In this document: piece by piece, positions 1 through 7,522 of the stretch
Layout of the letters: each line of letters begins with the position of its first letter
How positions within the stretch are numbered: the stretch's first letter is position 1
DNA from: Synechococcus sp. MED850
GTDB lineage: Bacteria; Cyanobacteriota; Cyanobacteriia; PCC-6307; Cyanobiaceae
Assembly (NCBI GenBank): GCA_002700765.1
Contig: PAEP01000045.1
Coordinates: 49,557-59,682 of the forward strand
DNA length: 10,126 nucleotides
Direction of reading: 5' to 3'
Notes under the pieces: model-generated
What the model saw: only the letters and a program-made list of their open reading frames with translations
Databases searched by the model: none
What the model was told of the DNA's origin: nothing
Made by a program: the position numbers and the translations under genes

Positions 1-72
1 GCAGGCGGCAGCCTTTTTGAACCTGACTACCTTGTGCTTGTGAGCCTGTCAGGGCATGAAAGAACCCGCTGA
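1..72 (+). CDS. Possible 3' end of an upstream gene (partial)
   Basis: Reading frame 1 is open from the left edge to a TGA at 70-72, giving 23 codons. The residues look like an ordinary soluble-protein C-terminus (GGSLFEPDYLVLVSL, then a short polar tail ending in Arg). The other two forward frames hit stops at 16-18 and 41-43. If real, the gene overlaps the start of the GH63 gene by 17 bases, which would suggest co-transcription. The family cannot be recognised from so few residues, and an open stretch this short could be chance. Confidence 0.4.
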   Translation, partial: AGGSLFEPDYLVLVSLSGHERTR

Positions 73-2710
73 AATAGCCCGCCGCACACAGCGAGATAAC
101 GGGGAAGCCAACTGGGATCTCTGGGGGACCTATCTATCTGAACGTCAGTGGGGGACGGTCCGCGAGGATTATTCCCATGACGGCAATGCCTGGAATCATT
201 TTCCCTTTGATCACAGCCATAGCCGCACCTACCGCTGGGGGGAAGATGGGTTGCTTGGGTTCTGTGACGACAAGGGCCGCATCTGCTTCGCCATGGCGCT
301 GTGGAATGGCGAAGATCCGATTCTGAAAGAGCGCCTGTTCGGACTCAGCAACCCGGAAGGCAATCACGGCGAAGACGTGAAGGACTATATGTTCCATCTG
401 GCGGGAACACCCACCGGCAGTTATTCAAAAGCGCTTTACAAATACCCGCAGCAACAATTCCCCTACGAACAACTGAGGGAAGAAAACAGCCGTCGCGATC
501 GATCGCAACCTGAATACGAACTTGTTGACACTGGAATCTTTGATGAAAACCGTTATTTCGATGTTGAGATTGAGTATGCCAAAGCTGGGCCAGAAGACAT
601 TCTGATCCGGATCACCGCCACAAACCGAGGCCCGCAAAAAGCAGATCTCCACGTGCTTCCGCAACTCTGGCTGCGCAACACCTGGAGTTGGGGCACAAAA
701 GGTCAAACCAAGCCAAGCATGCACGGCGCCGATGGTTCCATCGTCACTCCAGCCATCGCGACGCTTCCCCCCTACATCCTGCGATGCCGGCAAGACGCAG
801 CGATCTGGTTCACCGAAAATGAGTCCAACACCGAAAAGTTGTTCGGGCTGCCGCTGAGCAATCCCTATGTGAAGGATGCCTTTCATCGCCATCTTATTGA
901 AGGCGACACATCTGCAATCAATCCCAAATCCATGGGAAGCAAGGCAGCCTTTCACCTCAAAGGCACCATTGAAAGTGGTGAAAACTGGACGGTTGATCTG
1001 CGTTTAAGCCGCAGCGACATCACCACGCAAGCGGATGTGTTTACGGATGAGCAATTTGATCAATTGCTCAAGCAGCGCCGGCAGGAGTGGCAGGAGTATC
1101 TGCGCTGGGTGGCCCCTGATCTCTCCGATCAGGATCGCAGCATTCACACTGCGGCAGGGGCTGGTTTGTACTGGGGCCGTCAGTATTACAACTGGTTCGT
1201 GCATCGCTGGCTCGTCGGCGATTCAACCGGGCCGCAGCCTGCTCAGCAGCGCTGGAAAACCGAGCAGTCCTACTGGCGAAGCATGAACGCCAGCGACATC
1301 ATCTCAATGCCAGATTCCTGGGAATATCCCTATTTCTGCCAGTGGGATCTGATGTTCCACGCCGTCGCATTCGCTGAATACGACCCCTACGAAGCGCGAC
1401 GCCAGGCTGGCATCCTCCGAACGCACAACTACACCGCGACAAACGGCCAATCACCCGCCTACGAATGGTCGCTCTCCGACCCCAACCCTCCAATCGGAGC
1501 ATGGGCGACGCTGAGGATTCATCAGATCGAGAAAAAACGGCATGACCAGCCCTGCCTCTATGAACTCTCAGCTGCTTATCAAAAACTGCTTCTGGAATAC
1601 GGCTGGTGGGCCAACCGGACAGATGTGAACAAGGATGGCATGTTTGACGGAGGTTTTCTCGGCCTCGACAACATTGCCATTTTCGATCGCTCCAGACGCT
1701 TGAATGATGGCAGCAGGATTCAACAGCCAGACGGCACATCCTGGATGGCGATGTACAGCCTCAACATGCTTGAGCTTGCCGTTGAAATCGGCAAGAAGCA
1801 CAAGGGTTACAGCGACTCGATTGGTCGTTTCATCAAAGATTTTTGGAAACTGACCTATTCCCTGAATGCCAATGATGGTCGGAATTATGTGTGCTGGGAC
1901 GAGCAGGACGGTTTTTACTACGACGTTCTCGATCGAGTTGACGGCAGCGCTGATTACCTCAGAACCCGTTCACTCGCAGGACTGATTCCGCTGCTCGCTG
2001 TCGCCTCCTTCGACCGAAGCACAGTGAACCAGTTCCCAATGCTGGATATACAACCCATCCTTCAGCAAAGAGCCATCGACCGTGGAGAGCCCTTCCCTGA
2101 ATTGGATTACCTGGGTGAATGGCACAATGACCGAATTCTTTATGCCCTTGTACCAAAATCAAGACTAATTAGAATTCTGGAACGGGTGTTCGATGAGGCT
2201 GAATTCCTTTCACCTTACGGCATCCGTGGATTATCGAAGCACTACGAAAACAACCCTTACACCTATCGAGAGGGTGATGAAGAGGGAAGCATCTCCTACA
2301 GCCCTGCAGACAGCCCCGTTCCCATGTTCGGCGGCAACTCAAATTGGCGCGGTCCTGTCTGGATGCCAATCAATTATCTAATCATCGAAGCCCTCCAAAA
2401 ATATGCTCATTATTATGGCGACGACTTAAAAATGGAGTTCCCGACAGGCTCAGGCAATCTTATGAATCTATGGGAAATTTCACTCGAACTTGAAGAGCGC
2501 CTGATCAATATCTTCCGATGCAACGAAACCGGAAGTCGTCCTTTCAATGGTTCCATTGACTACTTCAACCAAGATCAGCACTGGAAAGACCTGATCCGCT
2601 TCAATGAATACTTTCATGGCGACAACGGTTCAGGCCTCGGCGCCAGCCATCAAACAGGCTGGACAGCCATCGTGTCAAAAATGATCAACCAGCTCAATCG
2701 ATATCGTTAA
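56..2710 (+). CDS. GH63 / MGH1-like glycoside hydrolase (glucosidase-type), substrate unknown
   Basis: This 884-residue protein has no signal peptide or membrane segment, so it is probably cytoplasmic. Residues about 1-340 form a beta-rich N-terminal part, and about 370-880 resemble the (alpha/alpha)6 catalytic barrel of the GH63/GH37/GH15-like fold. Visible landmarks are QWDLMFHAVAF (D431), EWSLSDPNPP (from E470), GLDN (D538), QPDGTSWMAMYSLNMLELA, NWRGPVWMPINYLI (R765) and NEYF followed by GDNGSG (E851). By family analogy E851 is the likely catalytic base and D538 or D431 the acid; this assignment is inference. The length suits bacterial members annotated 'glucosidase'. Known GH63 enzymes act on alpha-glucosides or on mannosyl-/glucosylglycerate. 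Compatible-solute turnover would suit a marine cyanobacterium, but nothing here proves it. The ATG at 56 is the only usual start after an in-frame stop at 41-43. The 3' third is visibly AT-richer than the rest of the window. Confidence 0.85.
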   Translation: MKEPAEIARRTQRDNGEANWDLWGTYLSERQWGTVREDYSHDGNAWNHFPFDHSHSRTYRWGEDGLLGFCDDKGRICFAMALWNGEDPILKERLFGLSNPEGNHGEDVKDYMFHLAGTPTGSYSKALYKYPQQQFPYEQLREENSRRDRSQPEYELVDTGIFDENRYFDVEIEYAKAGPEDILIRITATNRGPQKADLHVLPQLWLRNTWSWGTKGQTKPSMHGADGSIVTPAIATLPPYILRCRQDAAIWFTENESNTEKLFGLPLSNPYVKDAFHRHLIEGDTSAINPKSMGSKAAFHLKGTIESGENWTVDLRLSRSDITTQADVFTDEQFDQLLKQRRQEWQEYLRWVAPDLSDQDRSIHTAAGAGLYWGRQYYNWFVHRWLVGDSTGPQPAQQRWKTEQSYWRSMNASDIISMPDSWEYPYFCQWDLMFHAVAFAEYDPYEARRQAGILRTHNYTATNGQSPAYEWSLSDPNPPIGAWATLRIHQIEKKRHDQPCLYELSAAYQKLLLEYGWWANRTDVNKDGMFDGGFLGLDNIAIFDRSRRLNDGSRIQQPDGTSWMAMYSLNMLELAVEIGKKHKGYSDSIGRFIKDFWKLTYSLNANDGRNYVCWDEQDGFYYDVLDRVDGSADYLRTRSLAGLIPLLAVASFDRSTVNQFPMLDIQPILQQRAIDRGEPFPELDYLGEWHNDRILYALVPKSRLIRILERVFDEAEFLSPYGIRGLSKHYENNPYTYREGDEEGSISYSPADSPVPMFGGNSNWRGPVWMPINYLIIEALQKYAHYYGDDLKMEFPTGSGNLMNLWEISLELEERLINIFRCNETGSRPFNGSIDYFNQDQHWKDLIRFNEYFHGDNGSGLGASHQTGWTAIVSKMINQLNRYR

Positions 2711-3012
2711 TTGCCCTCCAGAAGAGCATTGAGTTTCTCCCGAAATTCACCCTTCTGCATTCCGCCTTTGAGTTCTCCTTGAATGGTGAATTCTCCTTCT
2801 GGGTCATTCACCAGCAGATACGTTGGCCAACCCATCCCTTCCTTATTTGGATACTGCGCAAGCAGGATGCGTCGATATTTGCGATAGGCCTCTGTGTCCT
2901 GAAGCATCACAGACACGAAGCTACATCCGAGTTCCTCGGCAACCTTGCCGTCGTAGTGGCTCATTCTGTGGCACGTGCCGCAGTCTTCCGAGCTGAACTT
3001 GATCAGATGCAT
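2707..3012 (-). CDS. Small thioredoxin-like protein with CGTC active site
   Basis: This 101-residue single-domain protein begins with a beta strand (HLIKF) leading into [11 protein letters not shown]. That is a CxxC motif at C11 and C14 at the start of a helix, the usual place for a thioredoxin active site. A Trp-Pro-Thr at residues 62-64 fits the cis-proline that faces the CxxC in the fold. It has no signal peptide, so it probably acts in the cytoplasm as a thiol-disulfide reductant or a thiol-based sensor; its partner is unknown. A third cysteine lies at C30. Its start overlaps the end of pyrC by 10 bases, so it is very likely the last gene of the bicA-pyrC transcript. A GGAAG about 9 bases upstream of the ATG, inside pyrC, can serve as ribosome binding site. 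Its stop overlaps that of the convergent GH63 gene. Confidence 0.8.
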   Translation of the reverse strand: MHLIKFSSEDCGTCHRMSHYDGKVAEELGCSFVSVMLQDTEAYRKYRRILLAQYPNKEGMGWPTYLLVNDPEGEFTIQGELKGGMQKGEFREKLNALLEGN

Positions 3013-4034
3013 GCTTTGAGCTTCCAGGGAAGGATCTCTCCAGCATGGAAGGGCACAAGCCCGTTTACAAGGTCCGGAACCAGCTGATCCACCCGCTCAA
3101 GCGTGATTTGATCCGTGTTCACAGGCAGTCCATAGAAGGTGGGCCCATTCAGGCTGGTAAAACCCTCCAGTCGATCCAGAGCTCCCTCCTGATCGAACAC
3201 CTGCGCGTAGCTCTCGAGAGCATGGGGCGCATTGAAGATACCGGCACATCCGCAGGCGGTCTCCTTGGCAGCACGGCTATGGGGAGCGGAGTCCGTGCCC
3301 AGAAAAAAGCGGGGATCCCCACTCGTGGCTGCCTTTCGCAGGGCCAGACGATGTTGTTCGCGCTTCGCGACGGGCAGGCAGTAAAAGTCACTGCGAAACC
3401 CGCCTGCAAACATTGAATTTCGGTTGATGTGGAGATGATGCGGGGTGATCGTGGCGGCCAGGTTGCGTTCTGACGAGCCCACAAAATCAACCGCCTGCTC
3501 CGTTGTGATGTGTTCGAACACAACACGCAACTCGGGATAGTTCCGACGCAAGGGTTTCAGATGCCTCGTGATGAATTCCGCTTCGCGATCAAACACATCC
3601 ACATCCGAATCGGTGACCTCGCCATGGATGAGAAGAGGCATCCCGATTCTCTGCATGCAGGCCAGCACAGATCCGATCTTGGCGAGATCCGTCACCCCAG
3701 CTGAGGAGTTGGTGGTGGCGTTGGCCGGATAGAGCTTGGCCGCCGTGAACACACCGGCACGAAAACCGTCCTCAAGATCAGCCGCATCCGTGGTGTCCGT
3801 GAGGTATGCCGTCATCAACGGTGTGAACGCAGGCTGCTCAAGGCACGCTTCAAGAATTCTCTGGCGGTAGGCCCTCGCTTGTGACGCCGTGGTGACGGGA
3901 GGCCGAAGGTTGGGCATCACAATCGCCCGCCGAAACACGCGGGCGGTGTGCCTCACCACCTGATTCAGCATCTGACCATCGCGCAGATGCACGTGCCAAT
4001 CATCCGGTGCCGTCAGGGTGAGGCGATCAAGCAT
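3003..4034 (-). CDS. pyrC: Dihydroorotase, monofunctional PyrC type
   Basis: Dihydroorotase cyclises N-carbamoyl-L-aspartate to L-dihydroorotate, the third step of de novo pyrimidine synthesis, in the cytoplasm. The 343 residues match the length of E. coli-type PyrC (about 348). The whole metal site is visible: H14 and H16 in DWHVHLRDG, carboxylated K100 in TAAKLYP, H137 in LLIHGE, H175 in VFEHIT and catalytic D248 in GTDSAPH. Substrate-binding R18 and N42 (MPNLRPP) are also present, and the spacing follows the E. coli enzyme with an offset of two. The start ATG at 4034 lies inside the end of bicA (8-base overlap), with AGGA almost touching the ATG, so translational coupling to bicA is likely. 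The 3' end overlaps the thioredoxin-like gene by 10 bases. Nothing appears broken. Confidence 0.96.
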   Translation of the reverse strand: MLDRLTLTAPDDWHVHLRDGQMLNQVVRHTARVFRRAIVMPNLRPPVTTASQARAYRQRILEACLEQPAFTPLMTAYLTDTTDAADLEDGFRAGVFTAAKLYPANATTNSSAGVTDLAKIGSVLACMQRIGMPLLIHGEVTDSDVDVFDREAEFITRHLKPLRRNYPELRVVFEHITTEQAVDFVGSSERNLAATITPHHLHINRNSMFAGGFRSDFYCLPVAKREQHRLALRKAATSGDPRFFLGTDSAPHSRAAKETACGCAGIFNAPHALESYAQVFDQEGALDRLEGFTSLNGPTFYGLPVNTDQITLERVDQLVPDLVNGLVPFHAGEILPWKLKACI

Positions 4035-5766
4035 TCCTTCGGTCTGGAGTCAGCGAACCCACCGCCAGCGTGAGCGCCTGCAAGCGGTCGGTCGTGATGT
4101 GATCGGACGGCAAACGATTGAGCAGCTTGAGTTTGCGCAGCCTGCTCTCGGTGCTGCCGGTTGCACCCACCATGAACACCTGACGTCCGACTTCCATCGC
4201 TTCCTTCACAGCGTTCTCAAGTGCAATGGCTGCAGTGACCCCCAGATGAGAGACCTCGGACAGATCAAACACAACAACCTGACAGTTGCCGATGGCGTTG
4301 TGCTCCCTGGCGATGGCTTTGGCCACACCGAAAATCATCGGGCCTGCCAGCTGAAACAGGAGAACCTTCCCCCCAGCCTGATCAAGCATCAATTGCTCTT
4401 CTGAGCTGAGTTCAACATCGTCATCCGCCGTGCTGATCGTCTTCACACGCTTGGATTGCAGCGTGCTCATGCGATCGATGGTCAGCACATTGGCCACAAA
4501 GACACCGATTCCCACGGCGGTGATGAGGTCAACCAGCACCGTGAGCATGATCACGCCGTACGTGATCACAGCCGCCTTCAACGACAGGTGATGGGCCCGC
4601 TTCAGAAATTCCCAGTCAATGATGTCGATTCCAACCTTCAGTGCGATTCCCGCCAGCACAGCCAGAGGGATCTTGGAAGCCTCCGGTGCCGCCAGAAGAA
4701 CAACCAACATCAGAATCGTGGCCCGAATCACACCGGACAGTGCCGTCCGACCGCCGGCCTGAATGTTCACCACCGTTCCCATGGTGGCTCCGGCTCCAGG
4801 CAGTGCACCGAACAGCCCGGAGGCCACGTTGGCCATCCCCTGACCGATGAGCTCCTTGTTGGAGTCATGCTCGGTTCTGGTGAGACTGTCGGCCACCACG
4901 GATGTAAGCAGAGCATCGATGCAGCCGAGCATCCCGAGCACTGCTGCATTCACCACCATCATTCGCATCTCACCACCGGAGAAGTCGGGAAGGGTGAAGG
5001 TTGGAAACTCGGCAGAAAATTCCGGAATTTGACGCAAACCGACCTCTTTGAACACGGTGACCGCCAGGACCGTTCCAACGATCAGAGCCAGGAGCTGAGG
5101 AGGGCAGAACTTCTTCACGCGTGATGGCGTGAACCAAAGGATCGCAAGTGTGATCAACGCCAGAAGCAACTCCATCGGGCGAGTGCCCTGAATGAGAGCC
5201 GGCAGCTGGGTCAGCGTGTCGATGACACCTCCCTTGGGATCCTGACCAAGAAAGGGCGCAAGCTGCAGGAGAACCAGAATGATGCCGATGCCGGACATGA
5301 AGCCCGAAATCACCGTGTAGGGCATCATCGTGATGTAACGACCCAACCGGAACAATCCGAAAAGGATCTGAAACACGCCGGCGAGGACGCCGACGCCGAA
5401 CGCCATCGCAAGGGCTTTCTCAGGGCTTTCCGCCGAGCTGGAGAAACTGATCACCACGGAGGTAAACACCACGGTCATCGGACCAGTGGGCTCCGAAATC
5501 AGGGTTGGCGTCCCCCCGAAAAGCGAGGCCACAAGGCCGATGATCACGGCACCCCATAGGCCAGCTGCTGCACCAGCTCCGGGAACACCAGACGCGTTGC
5601 CGACGGCGATGCCGAAGGCGAGGGCCATGGGCAGAGCGATCACTGCAGCCGTCAGACCACCGAAGACGTCACCGCGAAGATTGGTGGCGTTGATGCGGTT
5701 GAGCAAAGCTGAAACGCCTGATCGATCGGTGAACCTTAAGTCGATTTGGCGGCAGAGCAGAATCAC
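4027..5766 (-). CDS. bicA: BicA-type SulP Na+-dependent bicarbonate transporter with STAS domain
   Basis: This inner-membrane transporter probably imports HCO3- with Na+ for the carbon-concentrating mechanism. It has 579 residues from the chosen start. Residues about 30-430 are the SulP membrane domain ([37 protein letters not shown]), and about 450-570 are the cytoplasmic STAS domain. It follows PCC 7002 BicA closely from memory, including [20 protein letters not shown], where the Asp and Thr (D284, T288) match the Na+ ligands reported for Synechocystis BicA, and GAGATMG (G326-A327-T328). Sulfate transport cannot be excluded from sequence alone, but these stretches favour BicA. There is no ATG start. 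GTG at 5766 sits 8 bases after a perfect AGGAGG. GTG at 5772 is too close to it, and TTG at 5706 would match the shorter N-terminus of known BicA. The chosen start gives about 20 extra N-terminal residues. A roughly 7-residue insertion lies between the first two membrane segments. It overlaps pyrC by 8 bases. Confidence 0.85.
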   Translation of the reverse strand: MILLCRQIDLRFTDRSGVSALLNRINATNLRGDVFGGLTAAVIALPMALAFGIAVGNASGVPGAGAAAGLWGAVIIGLVASLFGGTPTLISEPTGPMTVVFTSVVISFSSSAESPEKALAMAFGVGVLAGVFQILFGLFRLGRYITMMPYTVISGFMSGIGIILVLLQLAPFLGQDPKGGVIDTLTQLPALIQGTRPMELLLALITLAILWFTPSRVKKFCPPQLLALIVGTVLAVTVFKEVGLRQIPEFSAEFPTFTLPDFSGGEMRMMVVNAAVLGMLGCIDALLTSVVADSLTRTEHDSNKELIGQGMANVASGLFGALPGAGATMGTVVNIQAGGRTALSGVIRATILMLVVLLAAPEASKIPLAVLAGIALKVGIDIIDWEFLKRAHHLSLKAAVITYGVIMLTVLVDLITAVGIGVFVANVLTIDRMSTLQSKRVKTISTADDDVELSSEEQLMLDQAGGKVLLFQLAGPMIFGVAKAIAREHNAIGNCQVVVFDLSEVSHLGVTAAIALENAVKEAMEVGRQVFMVGATGSTESRLRKLKLLNRLPSDHITTDRLQALTLAVGSLTPDRRNA

Positions 5767-5774
5767 CGCCACCC

Positions 5775-5780
5775 CCTCCT
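5775..5780 (-). promoter_or_regulatory. Strong ribosome binding site for bicA
   Basis: The minus strand reads GAGGAGGGGGTGGCGGTG here. The AGGAGG core lies 8 bases before the GTG at 5766 but only 2 bases before the GTG at 5772, so it favours 5766 as the bicA start. It lies immediately upstream of the divergent antiporter's ATG at 5791. Confidence 0.55.
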
Positions 5781-5790
5781 CAGTGGTCGA

Positions 5791-6894
5791 ATGCCCGAGG
5801 CGCCTCTTTTTCTGATCTACAGCCTCGAAGTGATCGGGGGAATTGTTCTGCTGTTTTTGGGGGGTGATCAGTTCGTCAAGGGCTCGGTCACGGTTGCGAC
5901 CATCTGCGGGATTCCCCAGCTGGTGATCGGTCTCACCGTGGTTGCCTTCGGGACAAGCGCACCTGAACTGTTTGTGAGCGTGAGCTCGATCCTTCAGAAC
6001 TCAGATGATCTGGCCGTCAGCAATGTGGTGGGAAGCAATATTTTCAACATCCTTGTTGTTCTCGGTTGCTCAGCGGTGATCTTGCCGCTGCGGGTCGAGA
6101 ACCGTCTGGTGCGCAGAGATGTCCCTGTTCTTCTGGCCATCTCCGCGGCCGCCTGGGGGATGGCCTCTGCCGGTCGGATGACCTGGCAGGCAGGAGTAGC
6201 CCTGTTGATCGGATTGGTGATCAACACGGTCTGGGAAATCCGAACGGCAAAAGAGGAGATCCATTCCGATGAGATCACTGCCGGGGATGAAACCCAACCA
6301 CGCACAAACCGCCGGGCGATGCTCATCGCCTTCATTCAGTTGCTGATCGGGATCACGCTTCTCGTCTTCGGTTCACGGGTGCTCGTGAACGGTGCCAGCT
6401 CGGCTGCAGCTTACCTCAATGTTCCTGAGTCCGTCATCGGACTGACGATCGTTGCCACGGGGACCTCGACTCCGGAGCTGATCACCTCAGTTGTGGCAAC
6501 GATGAAAGGACGCACCGATCTTGCCGTTGGCAATGTTGTAGGCAGCTGCCTCCTCAATCTGCTGATGGTTCTTGGAGGATGCGCTGCGATCAGTGGTGCC
6601 GGAGGACTCCAGGTGAGTGGTGAGCTGATCTCGGAGGATCTTCCGGTGATGATGATTGCCACCATTGTCTGTCTTCCGATCTTCTGGACCCGTCGCAGCA
6701 TCTCCAGATTCGAAGGTGTGATTTTGCTGGCCGCTTACAGCCTCTATCTCACAGACAATGTGTTGCCCCGTTCTGCTCTGGCTTCCTGGCAGGACGAATT
6801 CCGGTTGGTGTCCCTTTGTGTTGTGATGCCCATCTTGTTGACGGTGATCGTCGTCCAGGTCCTGGGCTATTGGAGATCGCAGGCTCAGTCTTGA
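5791..6894 (+). CDS. Na+/Ca2+ exchanger (CaCA) family cation antiporter
   Basis: This 367-residue inner-membrane protein has about ten hydrophobic segments in two inverted halves, each carrying an alpha repeat. Alpha-1 has GLTVVAFGTSAPE (E59) then VVGSNIFN (S82, N86). Alpha-2 has GLTIVATGTSTPE (E229) then VVGSCLLN (S252, N256). A polar loop of about 25 residues (152-176) separates the halves, as in prokaryotic NCX/YrbG proteins. The family exchanges Ca2+ or another cation against Na+ or H+. Alpha-2 departs from the usual GSN triplet (Cys instead of Asn), and N256 stands where I recall an ion-binding Asp in the archaeal NCX_Mj, so ion choice or stoichiometry may differ. ATG at 5791 is preferred over the TTG at 5746, which would run into bicA and adds only polar residues. 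No clear ribosome binding site is seen. It is divergent from bicA, and both may bear on Na+ balance. Confidence 0.85.
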   Translation: MPEAPLFLIYSLEVIGGIVLLFLGGDQFVKGSVTVATICGIPQLVIGLTVVAFGTSAPELFVSVSSILQNSDDLAVSNVVGSNIFNILVVLGCSAVILPLRVENRLVRRDVPVLLAISAAAWGMASAGRMTWQAGVALLIGLVINTVWEIRTAKEEIHSDEITAGDETQPRTNRRAMLIAFIQLLIGITLLVFGSRVLVNGASSAAAYLNVPESVIGLTIVATGTSTPELITSVVATMKGRTDLAVGNVVGSCLLNLLMVLGGCAAISGAGGLQVSGELISEDLPVMMIATIVCLPIFWTRRSISRFEGVILLAAYSLYLTDNVLPRSALASWQDEFRLVSLCVVMPILLTVIVVQVLGYWRSQAQS

Positions 6895-7021
6895 GAATCG
6901 CGGTAGCAGAGAACACCTGAGCGAGTGAGTCAGACAACTCGGCCAGTTGTATTTCCTTATGGAGGGATGACCGTGCTTCAACCCTTGTCCATCCTTCAGA
7001 TGTCTGCCGCTCGGCTTGCCG
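6895..7021 (+). other. Intergenic region, presumed 5' region of the DUF2231-ctaCD operon
   Basis: This is the only clear intergenic gap of more than 100 bases in the window, so the operon promoter probably lies here or in the end of the antiporter gene. I do not see a convincing -35/-10 pair. The gap holds the 6934-6950 inverted repeat and a GGAGGG at 6961-6966 that is too far from the first gene's start to serve it. Confidence 0.4.
6934..6950. promoter_or_regulatory. Perfect 6+6 inverted repeat upstream of the DUF2231-cta operon
   Basis: ACAACT and AGTTGT are separated by CGGCC. It lies 40 bases after the antiporter stop and about 70 bases before the first DUF2231 start. No solid T-run follows (ATTTCCTTAT), so it is a weak terminator candidate at best. 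It could equally be an operator for the oxidase operon. A single 6-base dyad can also be chance. Confidence 0.3.
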
Positions 7022-7071
7022 ATGCTCGAGCTTCTTCCTCCGCTCAACGACAAAAACCTTCCCTGGCTTGA
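6973..7071 (+). CDS. Possible short leader ORF overlapping the first DUF2231 gene
   Basis: GGAGGG at 6961-6966 is followed after 6 bases by GTG at 6973 (an ATG at 6967 directly abuts it). The frame runs to a TGA at 7069-7071, giving 32 codons from the GTG. The peptide is rich in Ala, Ser, Gln and Leu, and its end overlaps the next gene by 50 bases in another frame. No family is recognised. It could be a leader peptide tuning translation of the downstream gene, or coincidence; only the well-placed ribosome binding site supports it. Confidence 0.2.
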   Translation: MLQPLSILQMSAARLADARASSSAQRQKPSLA

Positions 7072-7522
7072 CGTCATTCACCCGATTGTCGTGCACTTCG
7101 TGATCTCCATGGCGCTGATCACCGTGGTCTTCGACGTGATCGGAGTGGTCACCAGAAAGAAAAATCTGTTCGAAGTCAGCTTCTGGAATCTGATCGTTGC
7201 CACGGTGGCGATCTTCGTCGCGATCATCTTTGGTCAGGTCGAAGCCGGCCTGGCCAATCCCTACGGGGCCTCACGCGACATCCTCAACTACCACAGCACG
7301 ATTGGCTGGTCCCTGGCTGGCGTGCTGGCGCTGCTCACCGGCTGGCGCTATGTCGCTCGTCAGAAAGATCCCGGCAAATTGCCGAAGGGTTTCCTCGCCA
7401 TCGACTTTGTCTTGGCTGGCCTGGTGATCGCCCAGGTTTATCTGGGCGACAAGCTTGTGTGGATCTACGGCCTGCACACGGTGCCTGTGGTGGATGCCAT
7501 TCGCGAGGGGGTGCTGTCATGA
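7022..7522 (+). CDS. DUF2231 membrane protein, first of a pair ahead of ctaC
   Basis: This 166-residue protein has four predicted membrane helices (about 20-43, 53-76, 94-112 and 124-146). It carries the DUF2231 signature HPIVVHF (H20, H25), then NYHSTIGW (H91) and, after the last helix, LGDKLVWIYGLH (H152). These four histidines have exact counterparts in the next protein although the two are otherwise quite different. DUF2231 has no established biochemical role; histidines near helix ends could bind haem or a metal, but that is inference. ATG at 7022 is chosen over TTG at 7016, although neither has a clear ribosome binding site. The stop overlaps the next start as ATGA. Tight linkage to ctaC and ctaD suggests a part in the assembly or electron supply of the oxidase. 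Confidence 0.8.
   Translation: MLELLPPLNDKNLPWLDVIHPIVVHFVISMALITVVFDVIGVVTRKKNLFEVSFWNLIVATVAIFVAIIFGQVEAGLANPYGASRDILNYHSTIGWSLAGVLALLTGWRYVARQKDPGKLPKGFLAIDFVLAGLVIAQVYLGDKLVWIYGLHTVPVVDAIREGVLS

Noticed and set aside
1..20. Terminator-like GGC...GCC followed by five Ts at the left edge
   Set aside because: The left arm is too short and cut by the window edge, and frame 1 reads through it as plausible coding sequence.
485..510. GCGATCGATCGC palindrome in the GH63 gene
   Set aside because: It lies within coding sequence, was noticed only once and has no supporting context; GATC-rich palindromes arise readily.
425..955. Minus-strand ORF (176 codons) inside the GH63 gene
   Set aside because: It lies fully within the GH63 gene, with no domain and no ribosome binding site worth noting.
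4456..5124. Plus-strand ORF (222 codons) opposite bicA
   Set aside because: It is antisense to a well-supported membrane transporter, and its His/Gln-rich composition is typical of a complementary reading of helices.
7459..7518. Upstream extension of the second DUF2231 gene
   Set aside because: It would add 20 residues unlike a membrane protein N-terminus and lies inside the previous gene. The ATG at 7519 has a well-spaced GAGGGGG and an ATGA overlap.
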